Shown in pieces: positions 34,554 through 43,745 of a stretch of DNA of 64,000 nt (positions within the stretch are counted from its first letter, which is position 1; each line of letters opens with the position of its first letter). The notes beneath the pieces were generated by a model that did not search any database, had not been told where the DNA came from, and saw only the letters and a list, made by a program, of their open reading frames with translations. The DNA is taken from positions 248,001 to 312,000 of the forward strand of contig NZ_JOGX01000001.1 of assembly GCF_000719555.1 (NCBI RefSeq), given 5' to 3'. The translations under genes were made by a program, and so were the position numbers. This DNA comes from Streptomyces sp. NRRL F-5727 (lineage in GTDB: Bacteria > Actinomycetota > Actinomycetes > Streptomycetales > Streptomycetaceae).

Positions 34554-36950
34554 TCACGCCACGGGCAGGGCCTGTTCCGCCCAGATCGTCTTCCCGTCCG
34601 GCATGTAGCGCGTCCCCCAGTGCTCGGTGAGCTGGGCGACCATGAACAGTCCACGTCCGCCCTCCTCGTCGTTGCCCGCGTAACGGGCATGGGGTGAGGT
34701 GTGCTGCGAGTCGGAGACCTCGCAGATGAGGGAACGGTCCCGGATCAACCGCAGGCCGATCGGTCCGGAGGCATGGCGGATCGCGTTGGTGACCAGCTCG
34801 CTGACCACCAGTTCCGTGGTGAAGACCAGATCGTCCAGTCCCCACCGCCCAAGCTGTTCCGCGGCCGTGGCACGCGCGTGTGCCACGAGGGCGGGGTCCG
34901 AGGGCAGCTCCCAGGTCGCCACCTGCCGTGCCCCCAGCGCACGGGTGCGCACCACGAGGAGCGTCGCGTCGTCCTGTGCCTGGCCCGATGCCAGCTCCGC
35001 GACGATCTGGGCGCACAGGCGATCGGGCGACGATCCTCGCTGCTCGCCGAGTACGGCCGCCAACCGGTCCAACCCCACGTCGGTGCCCTTTCCCCGGGCC
35101 TCCACGAGGCCGTCGGTGAACAGGACGACCAGGCTTCCCTCGGCGAGCTCCACTTCCGCGGCCTCGTACGGAAGCCGTCCCACGCCCAGAGGAGGCCCCG
35201 GCGGCAGACGAAGGAAGCTGACGGGGCCGTGCGGCTGCAGCACGGCCGGCGGCAGGTGTCCCGCCGCCGCCCAGGTGCTCGTCCGGGAAGCCGGATCGTA
35301 GATCCCGTAGACGCACGTCGCTCCGACGGCGCCACCGCGGTCCGCGATTCTCCCGTTCTGCTCCGACCCGTCCTTGCCGACCTGATCGTTCAGCCGGGCC
35401 AGGAGTTCGTCGGGCGCGAGGTCCAGCTCGGCCAGGGTACGCACCATCGCGCGCAGTCGCCCCATGGTGGCGGCGGCCCCCAGGCCGTGGCCGACCACGT
35501 CCCCCACGACGAGTCCGACGCGTGCCCCTGACAGGGGAATCACGTCGAACCAGTCGCCGCCGGCGCCGAGGTGGCTGTCGGCCGGCAGGTAGCGGCTCGC
35601 CGCCTCGACCGCGCTCAGCTCGGGGAGCGATCGCGGCAACAGGCTGCGCTGGAGCACGAGCGCGGCGGTACGCTCCCGGCGGTACCGCCGGGCGTTGTCG
35701 ATGCACACGGCGGTCCGCGACGCCAGTTCCTCGGCCACGGACCGATCGCCGTCGTCGAAGGGTTCGGAGCCCTCGCCCCGCGTGAAGGTGACGAGGCCCA
35801 GGGGCGTCCCCCGCACGATCAGCGGGACGTACAGCCGTGTCGGCGCGACCACGGCGTCCGCGGTCGACCCGCCCCTGGCCAGGCTCTCGGCCTGCGGTGA
35901 TCCGGCGGCGTACGAGACCCCCGCGCCCACGCGGGAAGGCCCCCCGCCGGAATCCGCCACGCGTACGAGGTCCCCTGCCGTGACCGGCTTCGGTTCCTCT
36001 CCCTCGAGCACTTCTGCCGCCACGTCGACGAGCACGGCGTCGGCGTACTGCGGCACGGCGACCTCGGCGAGCTCCGCCGCCGCTCCGGACGGGTCGAGCG
36101 TCGACCCGATCCTCGCGCCCGCCTCGGCGAGGAGCGCGAGGCGCTGCCGCGCACGGTAGTGGTCGGTGACGTCGATGGACTGTTCGCACACGCCCACCGG
36201 TTCTCCCCGGCCGTCCAGCAGCCGGAAATAGGAGGAGGACCAGACGTGCTCGCGCCGCGGGTCGGCCGGGGAGCGCCCTCGGAAATGCACGTCGATGACC
36301 GGCTCACCGGTCTCGAGGATCTGCTGGACGAATTCCTCCGGGGGCGCCATGTGCTGGGCGGTGAGGACGTCACCGGGAAAGAGTTCGGTCATGGAGCGGC
36401 CGAGCGACGCCGTGAGGTCGCCGCCGAGTTCCCGGACACTGGACGCGTTGGCCCACAGGAGGCGCGCGCCGGGACCGTAGATGGTCAGTGTCACCGGCGA
36501 CTGGGTCACGAGCCCCTGCAGCATCGCCAGTCGGGTCTCCCACCAGCGCAGGCCCTCCAGCTCAGCCGCCATGAGGACGGCGGAGGGGGCCTGACGGGAA
36601 GAGAGCCCGTCGGAGGCAGGGGTGAGGGGGTGCAGGGTCACCGCCACCCGGACGGTTTCCCCGCTGCGGTGGCGCACGTCCACGACGGCACTGCGCGTCC
36701 CGCCGAGCCGCAGCCGCTGGCCCGGCCCCGGTTTCTCCGATCTGCCGCGATCGGCTTGTGAGGGTGCTACCAGGTCCAGCGCCCGGCGCCCCAGCACCTC
36801 CGAAGCCGCATACCCCAGTAGGGCCTCCGCCTCACGGCTCCACCCGACGAGCACTCCGTCCGCGGAGAGCAGGGCGAAGCCGGCCGGGGGCGGGCCGAGG
36901 CCCTCGCCTCCGTCCACCTCGGCGGGAGGAATGAACGGTAGCCCTTCCAT
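34554..36950 (-). CDS. PAS-PAS-GAF-SpoIIE phosphatase-HATPase sensor
   Basis: A 798-residue multi-domain regulator. PAS at about 24-70, PAS/PAC at 150-270, GAF at 280-440, PP2C/SpoIIE at 455-655 (LGAGGDWFDVIPL, GDVVGHGLGAAATMG, AAGHLPPAVL, VLFTDGLVEARG, QDDATLLVVR) and a C-terminal HATPase of the anti-sigma/RsbW kind (ELVVSELVTNAIRHA, GRGLFMVAQLTEHWG). Phosphatase plus kinase in one chain is a common actinobacterial sigma-control architecture. Soluble; the PAS/GAF units sense unknown cues. The start is the ATG at 36950 after a G-rich site. The 285 bases upstream (36951-37235) show no convincing gene. Confidence 0.88.
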   Translation of the reverse strand: MEGLPFIPPAEVDGGEGLGPPPAGFALLSADGVLVGWSREAEALLGYAASEVLGRRALDLVAPSQADRGRSEKPGPGQRLRLGGTRSAVVDVRHRSGETVRVAVTLHPLTPASDGLSSRQAPSAVLMAAELEGLRWWETRLAMLQGLVTQSPVTLTIYGPGARLLWANASSVRELGGDLTASLGRSMTELFPGDVLTAQHMAPPEEFVQQILETGEPVIDVHFRGRSPADPRREHVWSSSYFRLLDGRGEPVGVCEQSIDVTDHYRARQRLALLAEAGARIGSTLDPSGAAAELAEVAVPQYADAVLVDVAAEVLEGEEPKPVTAGDLVRVADSGGGPSRVGAGVSYAAGSPQAESLARGGSTADAVVAPTRLYVPLIVRGTPLGLVTFTRGEGSEPFDDGDRSVAEELASRTAVCIDNARRYRRERTAALVLQRSLLPRSLPELSAVEAASRYLPADSHLGAGGDWFDVIPLSGARVGLVVGDVVGHGLGAAATMGRLRAMVRTLAELDLAPDELLARLNDQVGKDGSEQNGRIADRGGAVGATCVYGIYDPASRTSTWAAAGHLPPAVLQPHGPVSFLRLPPGPPLGVGRLPYEAAEVELAEGSLVVLFTDGLVEARGKGTDVGLDRLAAVLGEQRGSSPDRLCAQIVAELASGQAQDDATLLVVRTRALGARQVATWELPSDPALVAHARATAAEQLGRWGLDDLVFTTELVVSELVTNAIRHASGPIGLRLIRDRSLICEVSDSQHTSPHARYAGNDEEGGRGLFMVAQLTEHWGTRYMPDGKTIWAEQALPVA

Positions 36951-37235
36951 GCCCCCATCATCCTTCCCTGCGATCGCGACCGCAGCGCACTCGGTCCGGC
37001 CCGCGACCCGGCCCGATGGCGCTCCGGGGGACGGGGCGCGTGCGGTTCCTGCGTCACATACGGCACGCGCACGGTCCCGGACGCCGCCCGGTGGTCGTCT
37101 TGCCTGCCGAGCCCGCACGCCTCGATGACGCGCACGCCGGGCGTCCGGTGGTCCGCCCGGCTGGGGTAGCCGTCGTGGTCGACGTCCGTGGTGCCCACCG
37201 GTCAAGGCCATGTACCACCACCGGGCCGCACCATG

Positions 37236-37490
37236 TCAGCGGCCGGCCGCTACGAGCAGCGGGACGAGCGTGCGGCCCTCCAGGGCCTGCCGGTACGCCC
37301 CGCGCCGCTCGGCGTGCACGCTGCGACGGGCCAGGCACAGCGTCCCGGCCGGCACTCCGCAGGTGGGGCAGGGAACACCGAACGCGCCGTGCCCGTACAG
37401 CCGCTGCGTCTCGTACACGGCGTCCAGGACCGCGTCGGCGATCCCGTCTCCGAAGGACGGGGCGCGGCGTGGCGTGAGGGTCGTACTCAT
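37236..37490 (-). CDS. Small putative zinc-finger protein
   Basis: An 84-residue protein with a CPTCGVPAGTLC block (CxxC...C) followed by His and Arg residues, the pattern of short actinobacterial zinc-finger proteins with CPxCGxxxGxxC motifs. GGAGA precedes the ATG. Role unknown; it could bind DNA or RNA. It stands alone between the sensor gene and the lanthipeptide locus. Confidence 0.55.
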   Translation of the reverse strand: MSTTLTPRRAPSFGDGIADAVLDAVYETQRLYGHGAFGVPCPTCGVPAGTLCLARRSVHAERRGAYRQALEGRTLVPLLVAAGR

Positions 37491-37650
37491 GGCGGGGCGA
37501 TCTCCTCAGTTCGGCGGAGGACGGCGTCGAGGTCGTCCCGGGAATTCGGTCTTGCCGTCGCCTACCCGTCGGCACGGAAAGGAGTCCTGGTTCACGGCTC
37601 GACTGCGACGAGTCCCGTTCTACGGGACGGGTCTGACAACGAGGGCGGAA

Positions 37651-37702
37651 CCGGTTCCGGGGGCCGGAGCCGGTTCGGGGGGCCGGAGCCGGTTCCGGGG
37701 GC
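37651..37702. repeat. 19-bp tandem repeat, about 2.7 copies
   Basis: Units of CCGGTTCCGGGGGCCGGAG at 37651-37669, 37670-37688 (one change) and a partial third. It lies in the 509-base gap (37491-37999) ahead of the lanthipeptide precursor gene, which otherwise shows no gene. Possible slippage repeat. Confidence 0.6.
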
Positions 37703-37999
37703 TGCCCCCGGGCCGGCCGCGGCCCCTGCCGCTTCCCTCGGGCAGGCGCCCCGAACCTCCGGACAACCGGCAGGGGCGAAACCCTTGGCCGGCCGACGCG
37801 GTCTCCCCGTGTCTTCACCGAAGCTCGGACCGACAACCCGTTCGGACCAGGCCCGCGGCGGGGGCACACAGCGGAGTCCTCCCAGGTCAGGCCAGGTGGC
37901 GAAGCCGTCAGGAAGGGCTGGTGGGTGCCTTGCGGGCTGGCAGCGCACGATGACCGGCCGTTTCCTGGCAGCACGTCCGCCAGGAGACAGGAGGAACTC

Positions 38000-38224
38000 A
38001 TGGCCAAGCAGGGCAAGGCGAGGTCCACCTCGCTGAACGAGGTCAAGGCGAGCCTGGACCGGGCCTCCGCCGACGTCGACCGTGTGCTGGGGCTGCAGGG
38101 TATGCAGCCCGAGGGAGGTGCTGCCACGCCCGCCGTCGCAGGTTTCCACAGCACCCAGTCGATCGGCTGCAGCACGTACAGCGTGGCATGCGGCGGTGGC
38201 GGCGGCGGAACGGTGCAGATGTGA
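38000..38224 (+). CDS. Class III lanthipeptide precursor peptide
   Basis: A 74-residue peptide with a strong GGAGGA site before the ATG. The leader (about 1-45) is charged and carries VLGLQGM at 29-35, which fits the hydrophobic LxLQ motif that class III leaders use for enzyme recognition. The core contains Ser51-xx-Ser54-xx-Cys57 and immediately Ser58-xx-Ser61-xx-Cys64 (STQSIGCSTYSVAC), two labionin-type patterns with no gap, then six glycines and TVQM. Expected product: two fused or adjacent labionin/lanthionine ring systems. The modifying enzymes follow directly. Confidence 0.88.
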   Translation: MAKQGKARSTSLNEVKASLDRASADVDRVLGLQGMQPEGGAATPAVAGFHSTQSIGCSTYSVACGGGGGGTVQM

Positions 38225-38243
38225 CCGCGGAAGGATCACGAGA

Positions 38244-38273
38244 CCGCCGGGGCCCCTCGCGGGGCCCCGGCGG
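38244..38273 (+). terminator. Hairpin between precursor and synthetase genes
   Basis: Perfect 13-bp arms (CCGCCGGGGCCCC 38244-38256; complement 38261-38273) with loop TCGC, in the 59-base gap. Such hairpins act as partial terminators that give more precursor than enzyme transcript. Confidence 0.75.
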
Positions 38274-38283
38274 ATGAGCGCCC

Positions 38284-39846
38284 GTGGACCGCCAGGCGGC
38301 CCTGGCTGCCCACCACCTCTTCGGCCTCGCCGATCCCCGGCATTACGAGCCTCTGTCCCGCAGAGCCATCACCCCTGAGTACCGCGACGCGCTGTGCCGG
38401 CTGCTGCCGGACGCCTGGGTTCTGGAGCGCGGGGACGTCTGGCTGCACGCGCGGAGGGCGCCGGGATCCAGCGGGCGGTCGGCTCCGCCGCCCACCCAGG
38501 GCTTCAAGATCCATGTCTCCTCCGCCCCCGTGCACGCCGTCCGCCTGCTCGAGCTCGTGGTCCCCGTGTGCGTGTCGTACCGCGTCGAGTTCAAGGCCGC
38601 CGCAGACCCGGGGATGCTGGCCGTGCTCAACTCGAAGACACAGCAACGTGGCTTCTCCGGCAAGTTCATGACGCTGTACCCACCCGACGAGCACGTCTTC
38701 GCCGAGCTGATCGAGACCCTGTACCAGCGCACGGCCGACGAAGCCGTCGAGGGGCCGTACATCCTCTCCGACCGCCGCTACCGGGACAGCAGGGTGCTGT
38801 TCTACCGGTACGGGGGCTTCCGGCCGCCACGGCGACTCAACATCGACGGCACGCAGAGCACGTTTCTGGTGGCGCCTGACGGCTCGTACGTGGCCGACGA
38901 ACGGCTGCCCCTCTTCCGGCTGCCGCCCTGGGTCCGCGACCCCTTCGCCGAGGAGCCGGCGGAGCGACCGGCGTCCGCGGCCGCGGCGCGGTCCGGCACG
39001 GAATCCGACGGCACACTCCTCCACGACCGCTATCTCGTCGAGGGCGCCCTCGCCTTCTCCAACGCCGGTGGCGTCTATCACGGCACCGACCGGCTCACCG
39101 GGCATCGGGTCGTCGTGAAGGAGGCCCGGCGGCTCACCAACTGCTGGCAGAGCGGAGACCGCACGGTCGACGCGGTCGACATGCTGCGCCACGAGTACGA
39201 GGTACTGCGCCGGCTGGAGGGCCTGGACTCCGTCCCCCGGGCGGTGGACCTGTTCCGGGAATGGGAACACACGTTCCTGGTGGAGGAACGGCTGGAGGGT
39301 GTCGCTTTCCACGACTTCTGGGCGCGCGACGAGGTCATCCTCGCCCCGTACATCCGACGGGAGGGAAGGGTGGACCGGTTCGTGCCCCTGTTCCGGGAGG
39401 TCGCCGGCCGCCTGGTCCCCATGGTCGAAGAGGTGCACGCCCGCGGTGTGGTCCTCGGCGACCTCTCGCCGAACAACGTCCTGATCGACGCCGACACGCT
39501 GCGGATGCGGTTCATCGACTTCGAGAGCGCCGTCCACGAGGACGACGAGGCGGCGATGCTGTCCTACGGGACCCGCTGGGGCACGCCCGGCTTCCTTCAC
39601 CCGGACCGCTCCTCGCGCAGCCGGCTCCTCCCCTGCGACGACTGGTACGCCGCGGCCATGCTCCTCTACAGCACCGTCGTGCCCGCCACCGCGTTCTTCG
39701 GCCTCAACCCCGCGGCGAAGGACCTCTTCCTCGACGAACTCGTCGCCCTCGGCGTCCCCCCGCAGGTGAGGTCCGTCGTGTCGTATCTGGCCGCCGCCCG
39801 GGTCGACGAGGCGAAGAGAGTCCTGGCCGACTGGAAGGACGGATGA
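38284..39846 (+). CDS. Class III lanthipeptide lyase-kinase lacking the cyclase domain
   Basis: A 520-residue protein from a GTG start. The N-terminal half is the phospho-Ser/Thr lyase of LanKC enzymes (FKIHVSS, SGKFMTLYP, GPYILSDRRY, LFYRYGGF). From about residue 243 it is a Ser/Thr kinase: ALAFSNAGGVY loop, VVVKEAR lysine, GDLSPNNVLID catalytic loop and FIDFESA metal site. It would phosphorylate precursor Ser/Thr and eliminate phosphate to give dehydro-residues. Typical LanKC proteins are near 850 residues and carry a C-terminal LanC-like domain. Here the chain stops after the kinase, and the cyclase is the next gene. Confidence 0.85.
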   Translation: MDRQAALAAHHLFGLADPRHYEPLSRRAITPEYRDALCRLLPDAWVLERGDVWLHARRAPGSSGRSAPPPTQGFKIHVSSAPVHAVRLLELVVPVCVSYRVEFKAAADPGMLAVLNSKTQQRGFSGKFMTLYPPDEHVFAELIETLYQRTADEAVEGPYILSDRRYRDSRVLFYRYGGFRPPRRLNIDGTQSTFLVAPDGSYVADERLPLFRLPPWVRDPFAEEPAERPASAAAARSGTESDGTLLHDRYLVEGALAFSNAGGVYHGTDRLTGHRVVVKEARRLTNCWQSGDRTVDAVDMLRHEYEVLRRLEGLDSVPRAVDLFREWEHTFLVEERLEGVAFHDFWARDEVILAPYIRREGRVDRFVPLFREVAGRLVPMVEEVHARGVVLGDLSPNNVLIDADTLRMRFIDFESAVHEDDEAAMLSYGTRWGTPGFLHPDRSSRSRLLPCDDWYAAAMLLYSTVVPATAFFGLNPAAKDLFLDELVALGVPPQVRSVVSYLAAARVDEAKRVLADWKDG

Positions 39847-39850
39847 CGCC

Positions 39851-41035
39851 ATGACGCCCCTGGTGACCGAGAGGCGCGGCTCCGGGGACGGTGTCCCGGC
39901 CTGCCCTGAAGCGGAGGTCCGGCGCACCGTCGACGGGATCGCCGGCCTGCTGCTCCGTACCTTCGACGAGCGGCGCACCGACCGCCTCTGGCCCGCCGAC
40001 TACACGGTCTTCGCGACCAACCCCCTGAGCGTGGCCTACGGCGCCTGCGGGCCCGCGCTCCTGCTCGGTTCGAGGATGCGCGGCGGGGCGGCGCCGGCGG
40101 CCGGGCTGCCGCCCGAGGTGGCGGCCTGGATGCTGGGCCGGCCACTGGACAACGACACCTACCCGCCGGGGTTGTACGTCGGCTTGGCCGGCATCGCATG
40201 GGCCTTCCACGACCTGGGCTGGGAGGAGCGGGGCGAGGCCGTGATGACCCTGCTGCGCTCCTCGCCCCTGCTCTACGACGATCCGAGCGTGTTCCTCGGC
40301 GTCGCCGGATGGGGACTCGCCTCGCTGCGCTTCCACGCGCGGACCGGGCGGCAGCTCCATCTCGACCGTGCCGTGCAGGCGGGCGAGCACCTGCTCAGAA
40401 CGGCCGAGCGCGAGGGCGACACCTGCTCGTGGCGGTCGTCTCTCGACGGTCTCGTCCATTACGGGTACGGCTACGGGGCGAGCGGCATCGCCCTCTTCCT
40501 CCTCCACCTGCATCTTGCGACCGGTGAGGAGCGCTTCCGTTCGTACGCCGTACGGGGTCTGGAGTTCGACCTGGGCCGTGCGAGCGAGAGCAGCCTCGGC
40601 CTGCAGTGGCAGCGGGTCGAGGGCGACCCCGTGGTGTACCCGTACTGGATCCACGGAGGCGCGGGGGTCGGCAGTGTGCTGGTCCGGTTCCACCAGCTGC
40701 TCGGCGACGAGCGGTACGGCGAACTCGCCCGGCGGGTGGCTGACGACACCTTCGTCACGTACTCCTACGCGCCCGGTCTGTTCGAGGGCCTGGCGGGGAT
40801 CGGCGAGTTCATGCTGGACATGTACCGCTGCACCGGTGACGAGGTGTACCGGGACAGGGCCAGTGCCATCGCCAGGACCGTCCTGTGGTTCCGGGTCGAG
40901 GAGGAGGGCGGGATCGCGTTCCCTGGCCGTTGGCTGAACCGAATCGCCCACGACTACGCGACCGGCTCGGCGGGCATCGGCATGTTCCTGTCCCGGCTGG
41001 TCGCCCCCGGCGAACGCGCCTTCGTGGATCTGTGA
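39851..41035 (+). CDS. Stand-alone LanC-like cyclase of the lanthipeptide locus
   Basis: A 394-residue protein with the LanC alpha-alpha toroid repeats: GYGASGIALFLLHLHL, HGGAGVGSVLVRFHQ, GLFEGLAGIGEFMLDMY and GSAGIGMFLSRL. The Cys-His-Gly zinc ligands of class I, II and IV cyclases are not seen, matching the zinc-free class III cyclase domain. Its first 50 residues look like the linker normally joining kinase and cyclase (DRLWPADYTVFATNPLSVAYGA). It starts four bases after the kinase stop in another frame, with AAGGAC about ten bases upstream. Either a real gene split or a frameshift. Confidence 0.82.
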   Translation: MTPLVTERRGSGDGVPACPEAEVRRTVDGIAGLLLRTFDERRTDRLWPADYTVFATNPLSVAYGACGPALLLGSRMRGGAAPAAGLPPEVAAWMLGRPLDNDTYPPGLYVGLAGIAWAFHDLGWEERGEAVMTLLRSSPLLYDDPSVFLGVAGWGLASLRFHARTGRQLHLDRAVQAGEHLLRTAEREGDTCSWRSSLDGLVHYGYGYGASGIALFLLHLHLATGEERFRSYAVRGLEFDLGRASESSLGLQWQRVEGDPVVYPYWIHGGAGVGSVLVRFHQLLGDERYGELARRVADDTFVTYSYAPGLFEGLAGIGEFMLDMYRCTGDEVYRDRASAIARTVLWFRVEEEGGIAFPGRWLNRIAHDYATGSAGIGMFLSRLVAPGERAFVDL

Positions 41036-41040
41036 GGGCG

Positions 41041-41065
41041 CGGCGGGCGCCGCGGAGGCCCGCCG
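41041..41065 (+). terminator. Probable terminator of the lanthipeptide operon
   Basis: CGGCGGGC (41041-41048) and GCCCGCCG (41058-41065) form an 8-bp stem with a 9-base loop six bases after the cyclase stop. No exporter or leader peptidase gene follows. Confidence 0.5.
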
Positions 41066-42115
41066 AACCCCGCGACCATGGCACGCCTCGACAGCCTCGG
41101 TGGTAGCAGGGGCGACTCCTCCCCGGCCCGGCCGCTGTCGGGCCGCGTGCCCCCGGCCGGCCGGCACCCGCGGTGCGCTCGGTCCTGAACCACGTGTCGT
41201 GGCCGGGGACATGGGGTCGATGACCTCGACCCGGCCGGAGCGGGCGCCGTTCGCGGTCCACCTCATGCGGAGCGTGGCGAAGGCGTATCCGCTGTCCAGG
41301 TGGCAGTGCTCCGGCTCGTCCTTCTGCGGCGGGGCCGGCACCCGGCCGTACGCGACGTGGGCCGGCGTCGGCGAGACCACGGAGACCTGACGGGGATCGA
41401 CGCTGGTCCCTACCGCGAGCTCACGCCGGGCTCCGGGGCTCGGGCAGTGTCCGGCCTCGTCCGGGGAGCGCTCCCGGCAGGCATGGAGCGTCCGAGATGT
41501 CGGAGTCAGTGATCGACACGGGCCGTCTCCGTGACGGCCGGGGAGGGACGCTGCCGCCCAGCTGTGGGCGACGAGCACGCCGGCGCCGGCGAAGGGGAAC
41601 GGCGCCAGGGGAAGTCAGCGCTCTGTGAGCCGGTGCGAAGTCGCGACACCCGCAGCAGCTCCGTCGGCGTTTCGGCCAACCCCCCTTCTCCGCAATCCTG
41701 TTGCGGGAAGCGGGTCGATGCATTCTCCACACTCCTCCGCCCGCACCATCCCGGGGTTCGACGCTCGACCGAAATACACACGTTCGATACTCCGGCTGGC
41801 TCGTTGAGCCTCGCGAACCCACCCCGCCCACGAGACAGGGGGACAGCTTGACCGTGGACAGCACCACACAGGCGAGCGAAGGCGAGGGCGGAGGCGCCGC
41901 CTCCTCGCGCCCGGAGGTGCCTTCTGGGTCGTCACCGAGATCGCCGGCCGCCGCACGACCACCGACCCGGCCCTCCTCGGACTCGGCATCTCGCCGGCGG
42001 AGGCCGGACTCCTCACGACCGGCTGGTCCGTCGTACGGACCGCCGACCTCGGCGTCCTGCGCTGCCACGCCCTGCGCCCCTAATCACCCGCCCCGCGAAC
42101 GGAAGGAAGTACCCC
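41066..42115. other. Gene-poor stretch of about 1.05 kb
   Basis: No reading frame here has recognisable family motifs, except a short relic-like frame at 41897-42082. An AT-richer patch around 41760-41800 (AAATACACACGTTCGATACT) might hold a promoter for the downstream region, but no gene start follows it closely. Confidence 0.4.
41897..42082 (+). pseudogene. Possible C-terminal gene fragment, family not recognised
   Basis: One frame reads GGAFWVVTEIAGRRTTTDPA then LLGLGISPAEAGLLTTGWSV and VRTADLGVLRCHALRP before a TAA stop. The composition is protein-like and codon use fits, but there is no start codon with a ribosome site in front. It looks like the tail of a lost gene just before the methyltransferase. 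Family unknown. Confidence 0.3.
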
Positions 42116-42850
42116 GTGCTGGACGTCGAGAAGCACATCGGCGAGATCTGGACCCTCTACGGCCGTCATCAGCTCGGCCGCTCGTTCGACCTGCCGGAGC
42201 TGGACGACTGGGCCTGGGACATCCCGCAGGCCGGGCCCGGCATCGATGTACTCGGCGATGTCGCCGGCCTGCGCGTTCTCGACCTGGGAGCCGGAGTCGG
42301 CCGGCACGCCGCACACCTGGCCGCCCGCGGCGCCGCCGTCACCGCCGTCGACGCCTCCCCCACCCAGCACCAGCGCGCCCTCGCCCGCTACCCCGACACG
42401 CCCGGCCTGCGCCTCGTGTGCGCGGACGCGGTCGACCACCTGCGGGAGGCCGACCCCTACGACCTGGTCTACTCCGTCAGCGGCGTCCCCTTCATCGATC
42501 CGCACCGCCTCCTGCCCTCGCTGGCCGACGGCCTCACGCCCGGCGGCCGGCTCGTGTTCAGCGCCCTGCACACCAACTCCCACGGCGACGGCCCCTCCGA
42601 CACCGTCACCGCCCGCCCCGAGACCCAGCGGCTCCCCGGCACAAGCACGGAGCACCGGATGCACATGTGGGTCCTCGAGCCACGGTTGTGGGAGGAGCTC
42701 CTCGTCGACCACGGCCTCATCATGGAGACCGTCGCGACGATCGACTCCCCGCAGGCCGACCGTCCGCTGTCGTACCGGCTGTACGCGGCACGCCGCCCGG
42801 GTCGACGGATCGGCGGTGCTCGCGTACCGCAGGGAGGTCGCAGCGCGTGA
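42116..42850 (+). CDS. Class I SAM-dependent methyltransferase
   Basis: A 244-residue protein with motif I VLDLGAGVGRHAAHLAARG (about residues 53-71), the acidic strand end AVDAS, and LTPGGRLVFSA (motif III). GTG start with GAAGGAAG upstream. The substrate is unknown. It is a lone gene convergent with the permease pair, so context does not help. Confidence 0.82.
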   Translation: MLDVEKHIGEIWTLYGRHQLGRSFDLPELDDWAWDIPQAGPGIDVLGDVAGLRVLDLGAGVGRHAAHLAARGAAVTAVDASPTQHQRALARYPDTPGLRLVCADAVDHLREADPYDLVYSVSGVPFIDPHRLLPSLADGLTPGGRLVFSALHTNSHGDGPSDTVTARPETQRLPGTSTEHRMHMWVLEPRLWEELLVDHGLIMETVATIDSPQADRPLSYRLYAARRPGRRIGGARVPQGGRSA

Positions 42851-42914
42851 TGGTGGGCGGCGGCCGCCGCCCACGACGGCTTCGCGGAGCTGCTCGCCGA
42901 GCGGGCCCGCGGAG

Positions 42915-43745
42915 TCAGCTGTCCTTGGGTGGTGCGTCCTCGTAGGGGTTGCGTGGCGGGGCCACAGGCTTGAGGGCTCCGGCGTCCATGATCGGGACGG
43001 GGTGCTCGGCGGTGACGTCAGCGGCCCGCCAGACACCGGTGACCTCGACCCAGGTGTCGTTGCCCGGTGCCTTCACGCCGTGGATCTCCACGCGCAACGT
43101 CCTCGCGTCACCGGCGCAGCAGTTGAGCTTCAGGCGGTTGAGGTACCAGGTGTCCGGGCTCTTGCCGGCGGTGACGAATCCGAGCAGCCGGATCTTGCGG
43201 CCGCGCAGGCTCATCGAGTCGTACACGGAGCGTCCGATGAACTCCTCCAGAGCCATCGGGGTGGTCGGCGCGTCGGCCAGTTCCTCGTAGGCGGTCTGCT
43301 CGACGCGCGCCGCCGCGCCGTCCCGCGAGGCCGTGTAGGAGCCGAGCGCCGGCGGGGCGACGAAGAGGAGGGTGAGGGCAGGTACGGCGAGGAGCCAGGC
43401 GACGCGCGTGGCACCGCCGTGGTCGTGCCCGTGCCCGTCGTGCCCCGCGGTGTGGTCGTCCGCGGGATCGTGCCAGTGTCGGCGGCCTGAGGCGTCACGC
43501 CGCAGAACCGGCTGTCGCAGGCGTCGCGCCGCTTCGGCACCGATACCCGCGAGGCCGAGGAGGACCAGCAGGATGCCGGAGGCGACGAGGTAGGGCCGCA
43601 GCCCTTCCTTCACGTACCGGAGGTACATGTCGCTGCCGACGGTGGCGCGCAGCAGGCTCGCACCGGTCAGCACCAGCAGGAGGGGCAGGGCGAGTTCGCC
43701 CAGCGGGCGCGGTTGTCGCGCGCGGGTGGGGGGAAGTCCGGTCAC
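42915..43745 (-). CDS. TIGR03943-family membrane/metal protein
   Basis: A 276-residue protein with two N-terminal membrane spans, a histidine-rich loop (HWHDPADDHTAGHDGHGHDH, about residues 90-110), a third span and an extracytoplasmic C-terminal domain with LNCCAGDART. This arrangement is the TIGR03943 family, which regularly pairs with YraQ-type permeases. The His-rich loop suggests Zn2+ or similar metal binding. The GTG start overlaps the permease stop (GTGA), so the two are one unit. Transport direction and cargo are unproven. Confidence 0.78.
   Translation of the reverse strand: MTGLPPTRARQPRPLGELALPLLLVLTGASLLRATVGSDMYLRYVKEGLRPYLVASGILLVLLGLAGIGAEAARRLRQPVLRRDASGRRHWHDPADDHTAGHDGHGHDHGGATRVAWLLAVPALTLLFVAPPALGSYTASRDGAAARVEQTAYEELADAPTTPMALEEFIGRSVYDSMSLRGRKIRLLGFVTAGKSPDTWYLNRLKLNCCAGDARTLRVEIHGVKAPGNDTWVEVTGVWRAADVTAEHPVPIMDAGALKPVAPPRNPYEDAPPKDS

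Noticed and set aside
36767..37198. Minus-strand 143-codon frame upstream of the PAS/GAF sensor
   Set aside because: No recognisable motif and overlaps the start of the sensor gene in another frame.
39840..39855. Calling the lanthipeptide kinase and cyclase one frameshifted pseudogene
   Set aside because: The second gene has its own ATG and a reasonable ribosome site, and both parts look intact; kept as two genes with the alternative stated.
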